A stretch of DNA of 36,255 nucleotides from Nanobdellota archaeon (GCA_018901655.1 JAHIEG010000007.1:1-36255); one strand, 5' to 3'. Positions 8,181 to 18,398 are shown, numbered from the stretch's first letter. Program-made: numbers and translations. The notes: a model not told the origin generated them from the sequence alone.

Positions 8181-10418
8181 ATGCCGTTTATACTTGGTTC
8201 AACAAATTTGGGTAAAGCTAATGTGAAAGAAGTAGGTGGAAAAGGAGCTAATATGGCTGAAATGATAAACGCCGGATTCCCCGTTCCTTCAGTGTTTTTT
8301 ATTACAGTTGAAGCTTTTGATAAATTTGTAGAAGAAAACGAATTAAAACCTCAAATAATGAATGTTATTGGCAAAATTGATTTTACCAACGTTGATTCAA
8401 TAAAAGACGCTTCAAATGAAATACAAAAATTAATTTTAAATGCTAGAATGCCTTTAAAGATTAAGGATACGATTATTGATGCTTATAAAAAAATGAGGAG
8501 TGAAGGGAGTTCCATCGATATAGATAAAACAGAAAGTGATATGCCACTTGTTGCTGTAAGATCTTCTGGAGTGGTTGAAGATATTAAAGGTGCTTCTTCA
8601 GCTGGTCAATATGAAACATTTTTAAACGTTAGAGGAGAAAAAAACCTCATTTTAACAGTTATGAAATGTTGGGCATCTTTGTATACTTCGAGGGTTATTT
8701 ATTATAGATATAAAAATAATCAGCCTCAAGATACATCAATATGTGTTATTGTTCAAAAAATGGTTAATTCTGAAAAATCCGGAGTAGCATTTACAATAGA
8801 TCCAACAAATCCGGTTGATGGAAAAAATGATATAATAATTGAAGCTACATGGGGTCTTGGAGAAACAATTGTTCAAGGTGAGGTAGAACCAGATCATTAT
8901 GTTATTGATAAGAGAACTGGATTATTGGTTAGTAAACAAATAGGTGAAAAAAGACTGATGCGGTCTAGAGACATCTATTCTGGTTCAACAATTAAAAAAG
9001 AAGTTCCTAAAGATAAGGTAAAGGTTCAGGTTCTTGATGATAAAGATATTATAATTTTAGCAGCACAGTGTAAGAAAATTGAAAATCATTATAATTTTCC
9101 TCAAGATATCGAATGGGCTTTTGAAAAAGAAAACTTGTATATTTTACAAACAAGATCTGTAACAACTTTAGAAGATAAAAGAACAAAAGCAGTGGTTGGA
9201 ACCCCTATATTAACAGGTACGGGAGCAAGTCCTGGTGTAGGGACAGGTAAAGTAAAAATAGTACATGATATTTCTGAATTAAATAAAATAGTAAAAGGAG
9301 ATGTGCTTGTTACAAAAATGACTAATCCAGATATGGTATCTGTAATGGAAAAATCTGCAGCCATTATTACAGATCAGGGTGGAGCAACTTGTCATGCAGC
9401 AATTGTATCGAGAGAATTAGGTATACCTTGTATTGTTGGAACAAGAATAGGAACTGAAATTTTGAAAGATGGTGATATAGTTACAGTTGATGCTACACAT
9501 GGTAAAGTATTTGCTGGAAAAATTGATGTTAAAGAAGAAAAAATAGAAGAAGAATATAATGTTAAAACAAAAACACTTATTAAAGTTAATTTAGCATTTC
9601 CTGAAACTGCTGAAAAAGGAATTAGAGCAGATGGAGTTGGTTTGTTAAGATTAGAACACATGTTAACAAAACACGGATATCATCCAGCAGAATATATTAG
9701 ACAAGAAAAACAAGATGAACTTATTGAAATAATTGTAGACGGTGTTGGAACTGTAGCTGAAGCTTTTTATCCAAAACCAATATGGGTAAGGTCTCTCGAT
9801 GTAAGAACAGATGAATATAGCAATATGATTGGTGGAGAGAAAGAACCAAAAGAATCAAATCCTATGTTAGGGTTACATGGAATAAGAAGAAGTTTAGTTG
9901 ATACTGAATTGTTGAAATCAGAATTTAGAGCTTTGAAAAAAATATATGAAAAAGGATTAGATAATATCGGAGTTATGATACCATTTACTTATGATGTTTC
10001 TGAATTTATTGAAGCAAAGAAAATTGCAAAAGAAATTGGATTACCAGATAATATGAAATTTGGAGTTATGATTGAAGTTCCTTCGTGTGCATTGTCAATA
10101 ACAGAATATTGTAAAGCTGGAATAGATTTCATATCATTTGGTTCAAACGATTTAACCCAATTAACACTTGGTCTTGATAGAAATAATGAGAAGTTAAATA
10201 AATTGTTTGATGAAATGCATCTTGGAATGAGATTCTTATTTGCATATGTTATTGAGACCTGTAAGAAGTATAATGTTGAAACTTCGATTTGTGGAGAAGC
10301 ACCAAGTAATAGAAAAGATATTGTAGAATATTTGGTTAATTTAGGAATAACTTCCTTATCAGTTAATATTGATGCTATTGACAAAGTAAGAAAATGGGTA
10401 TCGGAATTAGAGAGATAA
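8181..10418 (+). CDS. ppsA: Phosphoenolpyruvate synthase
   Basis: N-terminal PEP/pyruvate-binding domain (VAVRSSGVVED), swivelling His domain (GGATCHAAIVSRELGIPCIVG), and C-terminal PEP-utilising domain (SFGSNDLTQ). Confidence 0.95.
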   Translation: MPFILGSTNLGKANVKEVGGKGANMAEMINAGFPVPSVFFITVEAFDKFVEENELKPQIMNVIGKIDFTNVDSIKDASNEIQKLILNARMPLKIKDTIIDAYKKMRSEGSSIDIDKTESDMPLVAVRSSGVVEDIKGASSAGQYETFLNVRGEKNLILTVMKCWASLYTSRVIYYRYKNNQPQDTSICVIVQKMVNSEKSGVAFTIDPTNPVDGKNDIIIEATWGLGETIVQGEVEPDHYVIDKRTGLLVSKQIGEKRLMRSRDIYSGSTIKKEVPKDKVKVQVLDDKDIIILAAQCKKIENHYNFPQDIEWAFEKENLYILQTRSVTTLEDKRTKAVVGTPILTGTGASPGVGTGKVKIVHDISELNKIVKGDVLVTKMTNPDMVSVMEKSAAIITDQGGATCHAAIVSRELGIPCIVGTRIGTEILKDGDIVTVDATHGKVFAGKIDVKEEKIEEEYNVKTKTLIKVNLAFPETAEKGIRADGVGLLRLEHMLTKHGYHPAEYIRQEKQDELIEIIVDGVGTVAEAFYPKPIWVRSLDVRTDEYSNMIGGEKEPKESNPMLGLHGIRRSLVDTELLKSEFRALKKIYEKGLDNIGVMIPFTYDVSEFIEAKKIAKEIGLPDNMKFGVMIEVPSCALSITEYCKAGIDFISFGSNDLTQLTLGLDRNNEKLNKLFDEMHLGMRFLFAYVIETCKKYNVETSICGEAPSNRKDIVEYLVNLGITSLSVNIDAIDKVRKWVSELER

Positions 10419-10420
10419 AT

Positions 10421-11170
10421 ATGGAATTGCATAAATTCAAAAAAATTAATGTAACATATTTGCTTATTTCTATTTGTTTAACTGTATTTTTTATTGAATT
10501 ATTTTATAATTATTTTGTAGGACCTGAAGCTTTAGAAGCTCTATTTTATACTTTTGGTTTTTCTTTAGAAAATATAATGGCAGGTGGCTGGTGGAGTTTT
10601 ATAACTTCAATATTTATGCATGCTAGTTCTGAGCATTTGGTATTAAATATGATAGCATTATTTTTCTTTGGTTCGGTTATTGAACATGAACTAGGATCGG
10701 GTAAGATTTTGTTGATATTTTTTGCAGCAGCTTTGTTAGGAAACGTTGCAGTTATTTTAGCTAGTTTGCTTGGAATAATGCCAGCAACAATTCCAGTTAT
10801 TGGAGCATCTGCAGCAATATTTGGTTTATTAGGAACAGCAATGCTTGTTAAGCCTTTAGAATTTGTCCTTTTCCCATATTTAATTCCAATACCACTAATA
10901 CTTGTTGCATTAATTTATACAATTTTTAATATAACAGAATTTTTAGTTATTTTAGCTACAGGTGGAATTTCTGATATTGCATATGTTGCTCATATTGGTG
11001 GTTTGATATTTGGAATGCTCTATGGATTTAAGATAGAAGGACAAAAAAATAGTTTTAAGGTTTTAATATTAATTTTAATTGTATTAATTGTAATTCCATT
11101 TATTTGGGAGATGCTTAGTTATTTAGAATTAACAAATTATGCAACCTTTTTATCAACAGGCTTTAAATAG
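10421..11170 (+). CDS. Rhomboid family intramembrane serine protease
   Basis: WWSFITSIFMHASSEHLVLNMIALFFFG, VIGASAAIFGLLG (GASA), and AHIGGLIFG. ATG at 10421 follows the ppsA stop. Confidence 0.9.
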   Translation: MELHKFKKINVTYLLISICLTVFFIELFYNYFVGPEALEALFYTFGFSLENIMAGGWWSFITSIFMHASSEHLVLNMIALFFFGSVIEHELGSGKILLIFFAAALLGNVAVILASLLGIMPATIPVIGASAAIFGLLGTAMLVKPLEFVLFPYLIPIPLILVALIYTIFNITEFLVILATGGISDIAYVAHIGGLIFGMLYGFKIEGQKNSFKVLILILIVLIVIPFIWEMLSYLELTNYATFLSTGFK

Positions 11171-11201
11171 CGGGTTAATGATATAATTAATTGGGACCGA
11201 T

Positions 11202-11783
11202 ATGTTTGAAAATATTATACAACTAATTGTACTGTTTTTTGTTATTTTCGATCCATTTGCAAGCTTTATGGTATTTTTTACAGCAACTAAAAAAATGAAA
11301 TTTAAGCAAAGATTTAATACAGCTATGTTAGCTGTTTTAATTGCAGGTGTTTTATCTTTAATGTTTCTATTGTTCGGAGAAGGGGTTTTGATGCTTTTTA
11401 ATACAAGTATTGATAATTTTAGAATAGCAGGTGGAATCATACTTGGAATACTTGGAATCAAGATGACACTTGGTCATTCTCTTGTTAATATTGAACAGAA
11501 TAATGGAAATTATGGTAAAGCACTTGCTTCGGTTATTGGAACACCTTTACTTACAGGACCTGCAGCAATAAGTGCAATTATTATTTCATCTTCAGAATAT
11601 GGAATTATTCAAACGGGTTTTTCAATTTCTGTTGTATTAATATTTACATTATTATTGCTTTGTGGATCAGGGGTTGTTAGTAGATATATTGGAAAAACAA
11701 CAAGTCAGGTTATATCTACTATTTTAGGACTTGTTACACTTGCTTGGGCAGTTGATTTTATTAGAATCGGGCTTGGCTTTTAA
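11202..11783 (+). CDS. MarC family integral membrane protein
   Basis: FDPFASF..F, GGIILGILGIKM, and GTPLLTGPAAISA motifs. Confidence 0.85.
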   Translation: MFENIIQLIVLFFVIFDPFASFMVFFTATKKMKFKQRFNTAMLAVLIAGVLSLMFLLFGEGVLMLFNTSIDNFRIAGGIILGILGIKMTLGHSLVNIEQNNGNYGKALASVIGTPLLTGPAAISAIIISSSEYGIIQTGFSISVVLIFTLLLLCGSGVVSRYIGKTTSQVISTILGLVTLAWAVDFIRIGLGF

Positions 11784-11807
11784 ATAGTTTAATTCTTTAC
11801 TAATCTT

Positions 11808-12617
11808 ATGAAATTGTTACAAGTACCAGATGGGTTTAAAACTAAGGTTTTAGAATTAGCTGGAGAAGAAGATGTTATCATTTCATGTGAATCGTGTTTT
11901 GGAGCATGTGATATCAAAGTCGATGAAGCTAAAAGATTAGGTTGTAATAAGATAATTCATTATGGACATAGTAAAATGGTTGATTCAGATATCGAAGTTG
12001 AATATAGAGAGATGAAAGAAGACTATGATCCTACTGAAGTTCTTAATACTAATGAAATTAAATTTAATAAAATTGGTTTAGTTTCTGCTATACAGTTTAT
12101 AGATTCTCTGAAGATTGCTAAAACTGTTTTAGGGGAAAGAGCTATTATTGGAGGACAGGTTTTGGGCTGTGATGTTTCAAACGCGATTAAGATTAAAGAT
12201 CAAGTTGATGGATTTTTATTTATTGGATCTGGAAAGTTTCATCCAATTGGTGTTTCAATGCAAACTGGAAAGCCCGTCTTATTATTAAACGTCGAAAGTG
12301 GAAAGATAGAAGAGATTGATACTAGTGTATTTCAAAAACAAAGATATGTAAATCAGGCACTGTTCAAAGATGCTCAGATTATTGGTATACTTGTTTCAAC
12401 AAAAGTTGGTCAGATGAATATTAAATTAGCTAAAGAAATTAAGGAAAAGCTTAAGCCAAGAAAATCTTATATCCTATCAATGGACGAAATAACGCCTGAT
12501 AAGTTAGAAGGAATTAAAGTTGATGCTTATGTTAATACTGCTTGTCCTAGGATTGCTATTGAAAATAGAGGACTTTTTAGAAAACCAATTTTAAATGCAG
12601 ACGAATTATGGGTTTAA
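11808..12617 (+). CDS. dph2: Diphthamide biosynthesis enzyme Dph2
   Basis: Conserved Cys motifs ISCESCFGACDI, LGCDVSNA, and NTACPRIAIE. Leaderless promoter GCTTTTAAATAG. Confidence 0.85.
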   Translation: MKLLQVPDGFKTKVLELAGEEDVIISCESCFGACDIKVDEAKRLGCNKIIHYGHSKMVDSDIEVEYREMKEDYDPTEVLNTNEIKFNKIGLVSAIQFIDSLKIAKTVLGERAIIGGQVLGCDVSNAIKIKDQVDGFLFIGSGKFHPIGVSMQTGKPVLLLNVESGKIEEIDTSVFQKQRYVNQALFKDAQIIGILVSTKVGQMNIKLAKEIKEKLKPRKSYILSMDEITPDKLEGIKVDAYVNTACPRIAIENRGLFRKPILNADELWV

Positions 12618-12660
12618 ATATCTTTATTTCTATAATACAAACTCTCGAAGAGGTGTAATT

Positions 12661-12837
12661 ATGAGTTATCCAAATGCAACAGAACAAGAAGAGTTTGATT
12701 TCATAAATTATATGACTATAGCCAGTTCACACTGTTTTGCAAAATATTTACCTAGAGAAGTGTCATGTAAAGTACCAGTGGACGAATGTGATCCAAGTTC
12801 ATGTAATCGAATGAAAGTTTATCGATCACGTGATTAG
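12661..12837 (+). CDS. Small Cys-containing hypothetical protein
   Basis: ATG at 12661 follows an AGAGGTG ribosome-binding site. Confidence 0.6.
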   Translation: MSYPNATEQEEFDFINYMTIASSHCFAKYLPREVSCKVPVDECDPSSCNRMKVYRSRD

Positions 12838-12872
12838 TAAGCTTTAAATATAATATTAATTAAGTGATATGT

Positions 12873-13139
12873 ATGCATATTGAAGTTCTAACAAATGAAA
12901 AAGAATTGGTTAAAATAGAATTAGTTGGAGAAAATCAAAGTGTTCCACAATTAGTAGCAAAAGCTGGCTGGGAAGTTGGTGGACAAATAGCAGCTATTCA
13001 AGAACATCCATTTACAGAACAACCTAAATTGGTTTCTGTAGGAGCAAATGCTAAAAAGAACCTTGAAAAAGCAGCAAGTAAAGTAGCAGCAGATGCAGAA
13101 GAAATGGAAATTGAAATGAAAAAGGCTCTTAAGAAATAA
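12873..13139 (+). CDS. rpoL: DNA-directed RNA polymerase subunit L (Rpo11/RpoL)
   Basis: Resembles Rpo11: MHIEVLTNEKELVKIELVGENQSVPQLV...EHPFTEQPKLVSV with C-terminal helix. ATG at 12873. Confidence 0.72.
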   Translation: MHIEVLTNEKELVKIELVGENQSVPQLVAKAGWEVGGQIAAIQEHPFTEQPKLVSVGANAKKNLEKAASKVAADAEEMEIEMKKALKK

Positions 13140-13189
13140 ATCAGTTCTATAGCCTATGGATTTTTAAATAATAATATCACATTCTTACC

Positions 13190-13639
13190 ATGAAAGACTT
13201 AAAGAAGAAATGGGATAAATTAACAACAGGTTGGTTTGGAACAGTTATTTACATATTTCTTGGATTTCTTTTAGCATTTGGACTTATGCAAATCTTGGGT
13301 TTAGCATTTAATTCAGCTACGCCAGTTGTAGCTGTATTTTCAGAATCAATGATTCCGGTTCTTCAAAAAGGAGATATGTTATTTGTTTACAATAATGGTG
13401 ATTATAAGGTTGGAGATATTGTGGTTTATTATACTACACATAAACCTTATCCTATTATACATCGTATTATTGAAATTAATGGAGATATGGTTAGAACTAG
13501 GGGAGATCACAATTCAATAGCAGATCCATGGGAAACACCTATTAGTTCAATCTATGGTAAAACATCTTTGAAACTCCCACTCTTAGGATGGGTTAAAATC
13601 GTTTTTACTGAGATAACTGGAATATCCGGCTTTGTGTAG
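13190..13639 (+). CDS. Signal peptidase I (Sec11/S26B-like); last three codons and stop supplied by an inserted transposon
   Basis: TM plus ESMIPVLQKGDMLFV, GDIVVYY, IIHRIIEINGDMVRTRGDHN. Final codons GGC TTT GTG TAG lie in the transposon terminus. Confidence 0.88.
   Translation: MKDLKKKWDKLTTGWFGTVIYIFLGFLLAFGLMQILGLAFNSATPVVAVFSESMIPVLQKGDMLFVYNNGDYKVGDIVVYYTTHKPYPIIHRIIEINGDMVRTRGDHNSIADPWETPISSIYGKTSLKLPLLGWVKIVFTEITGISGFV
13619..13627 (+). repeat. Left target-site duplication GGAATATCC
   Basis: Perfect 9-bp direct repeat with 20103-20111. Confidence 0.85.
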
Positions 13640-13683
13640 ATAGTCCAAACTGTGTATAAAGTACTGTTGTTTGTGTAAAAAGT
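13628..13683 (+). repeat. Left terminus: TIR plus three TGTGTAWWAAGT-type repeats
   Basis: TGTGTAGATAGT (13633), TGTGTATAAAGT (13651), TGTGTAAAAAGT (13672). Confidence 0.8.
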
Positions 13684-13687
13684 ATAG

Positions 13688-13945
13688 CTATTTCCAGACG
13701 AGTCTTCTTTTTAGGTTCTTCATAACACTTTTCCGCATTATTTGGTTGATAAATGTTAATATACCACCATAGTCCGTGAATGGAAAACCAGAACCAGTCT
13801 TATTATCATTTTCATCTATTTCCCATATTCTGCCTCATTGTCTGTATACATAATCCTTTGATCCAGACTTACTCTTTCCTCTTACATTTGCTCCATTGTA
13901 CACATATAATACGAATTTGTTTGTTCCAATGATTTTTCTTACCAT
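13688..13945 (-). pseudogene. Possible decayed ORF with one in-frame TGA
   Basis: ATG at 13945; reads MVRKIIGTNKFVLYVYNGANVRGKSKSGSKDYVYRQ*GRIWEIDENDNKTGSGFPFTDYGGILTFINQIMRKSVMKNLKRRLVWK*; TGA at 13837-13835. Confidence 0.4.
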
Positions 13946-14007
13946 AAATCTATTAGACTATCCAAATTAATAAATAGTATTGTATCTAATTCTAAGCAGT
14001 GATTATT

Positions 14008-14211
14008 ATGGCTAAAAAATGTTATATTTGCGGGGCATCAAAAGCCTTGCTTAAAGTAAAAGTATGGTCTACCAAAAAAGAGGTTGGACTGGTTGGATTT
14101 CACAAATTAAGCGGAAAACATGAGGAAGTAGATCGTATATTTTGTACTCGGTGTAAAAAGCTATTAGAAAAACATTGGTCAGAAAAGAAAAATAGAAGAT
14201 TACCAAGTTAG
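14008..14211 (+). CDS. Small zinc-ribbon-like protein
   Basis: CYIC...CTRC motif; 67 aa from ATG 14008. Confidence 0.65.
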   Translation: MAKKCYICGASKALLKVKVWSTKKEVGLVGFHKLSGKHEEVDRIFCTRCKKLLEKHWSEKKNRRLPS

Positions 14212-14486
14212 AACTTCAAAGGCAGACCAGATTCTTTAGCTCGTTTTACTGCTTCTGATATTGGTACAGATTCCTCGCCTTTTAATCGTTTTTCTATTTC
14301 AGATTTAGATTTACCACAGTTTGAGCAGTCTGTTATGATAGTCCATTTTTCTTTAGAGAAATAACTTTTAGAAGATGTTGTAGCACTACCTCTGCATGAT
14401 TTTGTAATTTTCATAGGACGAGTGTATGATGTTAATATATCTCCATCTTGACAAAAAGGACACTTAATTGTTTTCGGTTCTGGCAT
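14208..14486 (-). CDS. Zinc-ribbon-like hypothetical protein
   Basis: CPFC...CSNC motif; convergent with the preceding gene. Confidence 0.65.
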   Translation of the reverse strand: MPEPKTIKCPFCQDGDILTSYTRPMKITKSCRGSATTSSKSYFSKEKWTIITDCSNCGKSKSEIEKRLKGEESVPISEAVKRAKESGLPLKF

Positions 14487-14687
14487 AGTTAACTATTATC
14501 TTTGATATTTATATATGATTTACCCCAAGACAAATAAAAAAGACTTATACTGTTATTAATCACTTAAAATATTATGCGACTTAAAAAATGTTACAATATT
14601 AATAATATAATAGATTTATTAGAATATGCCGAAATTATTAGTAATAGCTATAAAATATTTATATAATTTACTTTGTATACCGCTTCA

Positions 14688-17150
14688 TTAGTTATTAAAT
14701 TCTTCTTTGATTATAGATCTTTGTTTGTTAATTTTTGAAATTTCTTTAGTTAATCTTAAAGTTTCTGTTGAATTAATTTTAGGAATTTTTATGGACATAT
14801 ATTCTTCATCTATTATTGCTGGCATAATAGTCCCAGCAGATTTCCATCGTAATTGATTTGTAGTTGTCTTTAATTTTAATAAAACAAATAATGCTTCTGA
14901 CGTCATTGGTGCTATTGGTTTTAAGACTATAAAACCAGTTGAAACGATTGCTCCATCTAATGTCTTTGGTATCATAGCAACATTTTCTTCACTATCTTTT
15001 ACCCTTGCACATATTATATCACCAGAATTTACTAATTGTTTTGCTCTTGATGGTGCATCTTCTCCGTATAAATTGAAATAGTTTGATATGTCTCCTAATT
15101 TTTTTTCTACATTACTGAATTGAACGTATTTTATTAATTTTGTTGGTTCTTGTTTTGGATTCACAATAATTCTTGATAATTTAGCAATATCTTTAATTTC
15201 ACAACTTGAAACCCCCAAATCAAAAATATGTTTAGCATAATAATAAGTTGAATCAAGTCTGTCTTCTATTTTATTTTCTCCAATAATAAAACATGATGGC
15301 TTATTCATTAATATTTCAAGCATATCATTTTTACCTTTTGAATTTTCAAATAATTTGCTGGATTTATAATCTTTATACGCTTGCAAAATAGGTGATAAAT
15401 CGTTTTCTTCTATTTCTTTAGCTTCTTTTGTTTTGGTTTCATACCCAACAAATTCAGCTACTGCCATGAAAATTGGCTGTTGTTTTTCATCATCGTTTAA
15501 CTTCTTCTTTAAAAATAAAAGACTTGTTTTACTATTAGCACCAGAAGCTTTGAATGCCTTATCTGGAAGACTTATTATTGCCTTAATAGTTGTTTCTTTT
15601 CGTATATAATTTCTTACATAAGATAACTGTTGATTATTTAATATACCATCTGGTAATAGAATCGCTAATTCCCCACCCCTTTTTAAAAGTTTTATACACC
15701 TTTCAATAAATAAAATCTCTCTTAATTGTTCTTTGAATAATATACCAGTTTTTTCCCACTTTCCAGATGTCTCTTTCCAGTGATGTCCTAAATCAAAATC
15801 ATTTAATAATTTACCCTTATCTTTATTACCAAATGGTGGATTTGTTATAACCAAATCAAATTTCCCTTCTTTTATTCCTTCTATATTTTCTAAACCATTA
15901 TATTTGTAAATTCCACCGTGTCCATCTCCGTGAAGAACCATATTCATCTTGGCAACCCTTACAAGTCTTGGATTTATGTCTATACCGAATATTTGTTCTC
16001 TGGTTAATCTTTCAAATAATGCAGTTTGTTTATTTTCTGGCAATTTCTTAATCTGGTTACAAATCGTTTTAAAAACTTCAATTAAAAAACCACCAGAACC
16101 GCATGCTGGGTCAAGTATCAAATATGGTGCATTCTTTCCAGTAGCAGACGAATTTACTTCTGGATCAGCAAAAAGAACAGCAAATCTTACTATTGTTCTT
16201 GGTGTAAAGAATTGTCCTAATCCTCCAGTAAATGTTTTTCCAAGAAATATTTCGAATGCTCTGCCTTTGACATCAACATCTGTTCTTATTAATGTATAAT
16301 TCTGTAATACTTCAACTATTTTTTCTATGCTCCTATTTTCAAGATTTATTATTTCATCTCCAATAAATATATCTTTATTATTATTTCTCGCTTCCTTGAA
16401 TAAATATGTTTTAACATAATTTGATCCACCGTTTTGTTTAATATTGTCTATCGAAAAAAGACTTTTCCCTGTTTTTATTGCCATTTTTTCAAAATACATT
16501 TTAGTGAATAAAAGTTTACTAATTTCATCAAATGCATCTGCACCAGTTAAACCGTCTATATCTCTAATTATATCTTCACATTTATACAATACCGTAGAAA
16601 ATTCCTTTATACCTTCAAAAACTAATAATGTTTTTTTGGCTTCTTCAAGTCGTTCGTCAGATATAGTTTCAACCATTTTTTTCATTTTTTTAATTAAATT
16701 ATTTTTTGATAAAAATGTAGGAACTTTTTCCAGTGATTTTTCCCAAATAATTTTTTCAGTTTGTGTTTCATATATTCTAAAAGTTGAACCATTAGATAAA
16801 ATTGCATATGGCGTTTTCAACAATAGTCCATATGAAATTATTTGTCTTTCATATAAATCTAAATTTTCTGCTGGTTTTTTTGCATCAATAACTATTACAG
16901 GTATCCCCTTAATATTTATAACAATATCTGGAAAAACATATTTTCCTCTACCAATTGATATTGATTTTTCGTGTTCTATTTCTCCTTTGGTAGTTTCCTT
17001 ATATCCAAGTTTTTCTAAAAATGGAGACAATAATTTAAAAATCACATCTGTCTCAGAATTATTATCTTTTTTCATATTAAGATTGGGGTGTTTTTCTTTA
17101 AAAAACCTATAGCAACACTTTGTAGTAACAAAACTCTGTTTCTTTTTCAC
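14688..17150 (-). CDS. Single-chain restriction-modification protein (HsdR-N-like nuclease, N6-adenine methyltransferase, HsdS-like specificity domain; type IIG-like)
   Basis: PDIVINIKGIPVIVIDAKK (PD-(D/E)xK-like), DPACGSGGF, TNPPFG, and a C-terminal TRD-like region (CEIKDIAKLSRI...GDIICARVKDSEENVAMI). A likely native start is the Met at 17075. Confidence 0.85.
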   Translation of the reverse strand: MKKKQSFVTTKCCYRFFKEKHPNLNMKKDNNSETDVIFKLLSPFLEKLGYKETTKGEIEHEKSISIGRGKYVFPDIVINIKGIPVIVIDAKKPAENLDLYERQIISYGLLLKTPYAILSNGSTFRIYETQTEKIIWEKSLEKVPTFLSKNNLIKKMKKMVETISDERLEEAKKTLLVFEGIKEFSTVLYKCEDIIRDIDGLTGADAFDEISKLLFTKMYFEKMAIKTGKSLFSIDNIKQNGGSNYVKTYLFKEARNNNKDIFIGDEIINLENRSIEKIVEVLQNYTLIRTDVDVKGRAFEIFLGKTFTGGLGQFFTPRTIVRFAVLFADPEVNSSATGKNAPYLILDPACGSGGFLIEVFKTICNQIKKLPENKQTALFERLTREQIFGIDINPRLVRVAKMNMVLHGDGHGGIYKYNGLENIEGIKEGKFDLVITNPPFGNKDKGKLLNDFDLGHHWKETSGKWEKTGILFKEQLREILFIERCIKLLKRGGELAILLPDGILNNQQLSYVRNYIRKETTIKAIISLPDKAFKASGANSKTSLLFLKKKLNDDEKQQPIFMAVAEFVGYETKTKEAKEIEENDLSPILQAYKDYKSSKLFENSKGKNDMLEILMNKPSCFIIGENKIEDRLDSTYYYAKHIFDLGVSSCEIKDIAKLSRIIVNPKQEPTKLIKYVQFSNVEKKLGDISNYFNLYGEDAPSRAKQLVNSGDIICARVKDSEENVAMIPKTLDGAIVSTGFIVLKPIAPMTSEALFVLLKLKTTTNQLRWKSAGTIMPAIIDEEYMSIKIPKINSTETLRLTKEISKINKQRSIIKEEFNN

Positions 17151-18349
17151 TTAAAACACCTCTCCGAAATACCCAATTCGTACATCTCTTGTATTACAAC
17201 AACGATGTTATGACACAATATTTTCAACAGAACTTCATTAATTTGAGCTGTTTTAGTCTTTGATCTAACTGAATCACCAAACTTACTCTTAATCATATGA
17301 AAAGTTGTCTCAACATTAGAACGCTTGTGATAATGGCTCATAAACTCATCGTGATTGTACATAAACATATGATACATTTTAGACCAAAGTTTAGATCCAG
17401 AACCTCTTGACTTCCCAGATGTATTTTTTTTAAATGGAATAAAAGGAGTTCCACCAAGCTCTTCGACAAGTTGCAAGTTCTTTCTTGAACTATAAGCTTT
17501 GTCTGCTGAAACTTCATTTATCTCAAAATTCTCTGCTGTCTTTTCTACAAGTTCTTTCAAAAACGGACTATCATTTGCGAACTCTTTAGACAACTTAACT
17601 GCTGTTACAATATTTGTTTTAGTTCCACATATGATATGTGCCTTAATCCATGATTTGTATTTTCTATCTTTACCATGTTTGAAGCTATAATATCTTGCAA
17701 ATCGTGTTGTTCCAAATCCAGAACTATCTACTGCGAAGTTTGTATCTATTTTATGTAGTGGTATTGAACTTTCTTTTATCATTTCCATTAGAACTGGTGT
17801 TAATTCTCTCTTTTGAAAGAAATGACTTACTGATGCAAAGCATGGAACTTTATCTATGTATTTTTGTTTTTTAGCTTCTTTCATATCTGTTGTAAATCTT
17901 CTAAGTGAGTACAAAGAATAGATTTTGAAAGCTGAACAAAATACCATATCTCTTACTGAAAGTTTAGGTCTTCCAAACTGATATTCTGGCTCTTCTATAT
18001 CTCTGCATAACTCGTGCAATAATTTCATGAACAGGTGTTTTTCATTGGCTTGGGCTGTGTTATATGCTTTCCAGTTTTGTGGATAAGTCTTGATCTCGCA
18101 TGTTGTTTTACCATCTACTTGTTTTGTTATGATAAATTCAACTGCCCACAAGTGTTTGCATTTTATTTTATTTGTAGTATGATCTGGACACGAGCATTTG
18201 TGATGATTGTAATTATAGTTTACTCTGTATTTTCCGCGTCCAGACTGGCTTGGAACAAGCCACCCATTATCTGTTTTTTCTATTCTGCATGTCTGAGCTA
18301 TTGTCAGACCTCTTTCTTTTCTCAAATTTGTTGGAGCCTTAGCATCCAT
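17147..18349 (-). CDS. DDE transposase (DDE_Tnp_1, IS4-like) with N-terminal SWIM zinc finger
   Basis: SWIM motif CSCPDHTTNKIKCKH; DDE-type DFAVDSSGF, VSADKAYSSRKN, KRSNVETTFHMIKSKFG (Y-E/R-K-like signature). Confidence 0.9.
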   Translation of the reverse strand: MDAKAPTNLRKERGLTIAQTCRIEKTDNGWLVPSQSGRGKYRVNYNYNHHKCSCPDHTTNKIKCKHLWAVEFIITKQVDGKTTCEIKTYPQNWKAYNTAQANEKHLFMKLLHELCRDIEEPEYQFGRPKLSVRDMVFCSAFKIYSLYSLRRFTTDMKEAKKQKYIDKVPCFASVSHFFQKRELTPVLMEMIKESSIPLHKIDTNFAVDSSGFGTTRFARYYSFKHGKDRKYKSWIKAHIICGTKTNIVTAVKLSKEFANDSPFLKELVEKTAENFEINEVSADKAYSSRKNLQLVEELGGTPFIPFKKNTSGKSRGSGSKLWSKMYHMFMYNHDEFMSHYHKRSNVETTFHMIKSKFGDSVRSKTKTAQINEVLLKILCHNIVVVIQEMYELGISERCFK

Positions 18350-18384
18350 ATTTATCGCCTCTTTTGTATGTGATTTTAATGTTA

Positions 18385-18398
18385 GTAGTATATACTAC
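18385..18398. promoter_or_regulatory. Perfect 14-bp palindrome GTAGTATATACTAC, candidate RHH operator
   Basis: Lies between the divergent transposase and RHH genes; further AGTA/TACT half-sites follow to ~18471. Confidence 0.5.

Noticed and set aside
13835-13837. TGA recoding or selenocysteine
   Set aside because: Other genes here use TAA/TAG/TGA normally and there is no support for Sec machinery; a pseudogene is simpler.
15949-17112. Plus-strand ORFs antisense to the RM gene (15949-16299, 16444-17112)
   Set aside because: Low-complexity translations opposite a clearly conserved coding strand; treated as shadow ORFs, as are 9101-9661, 9989-10432, 11153-11461, 24179-25192 and similar.
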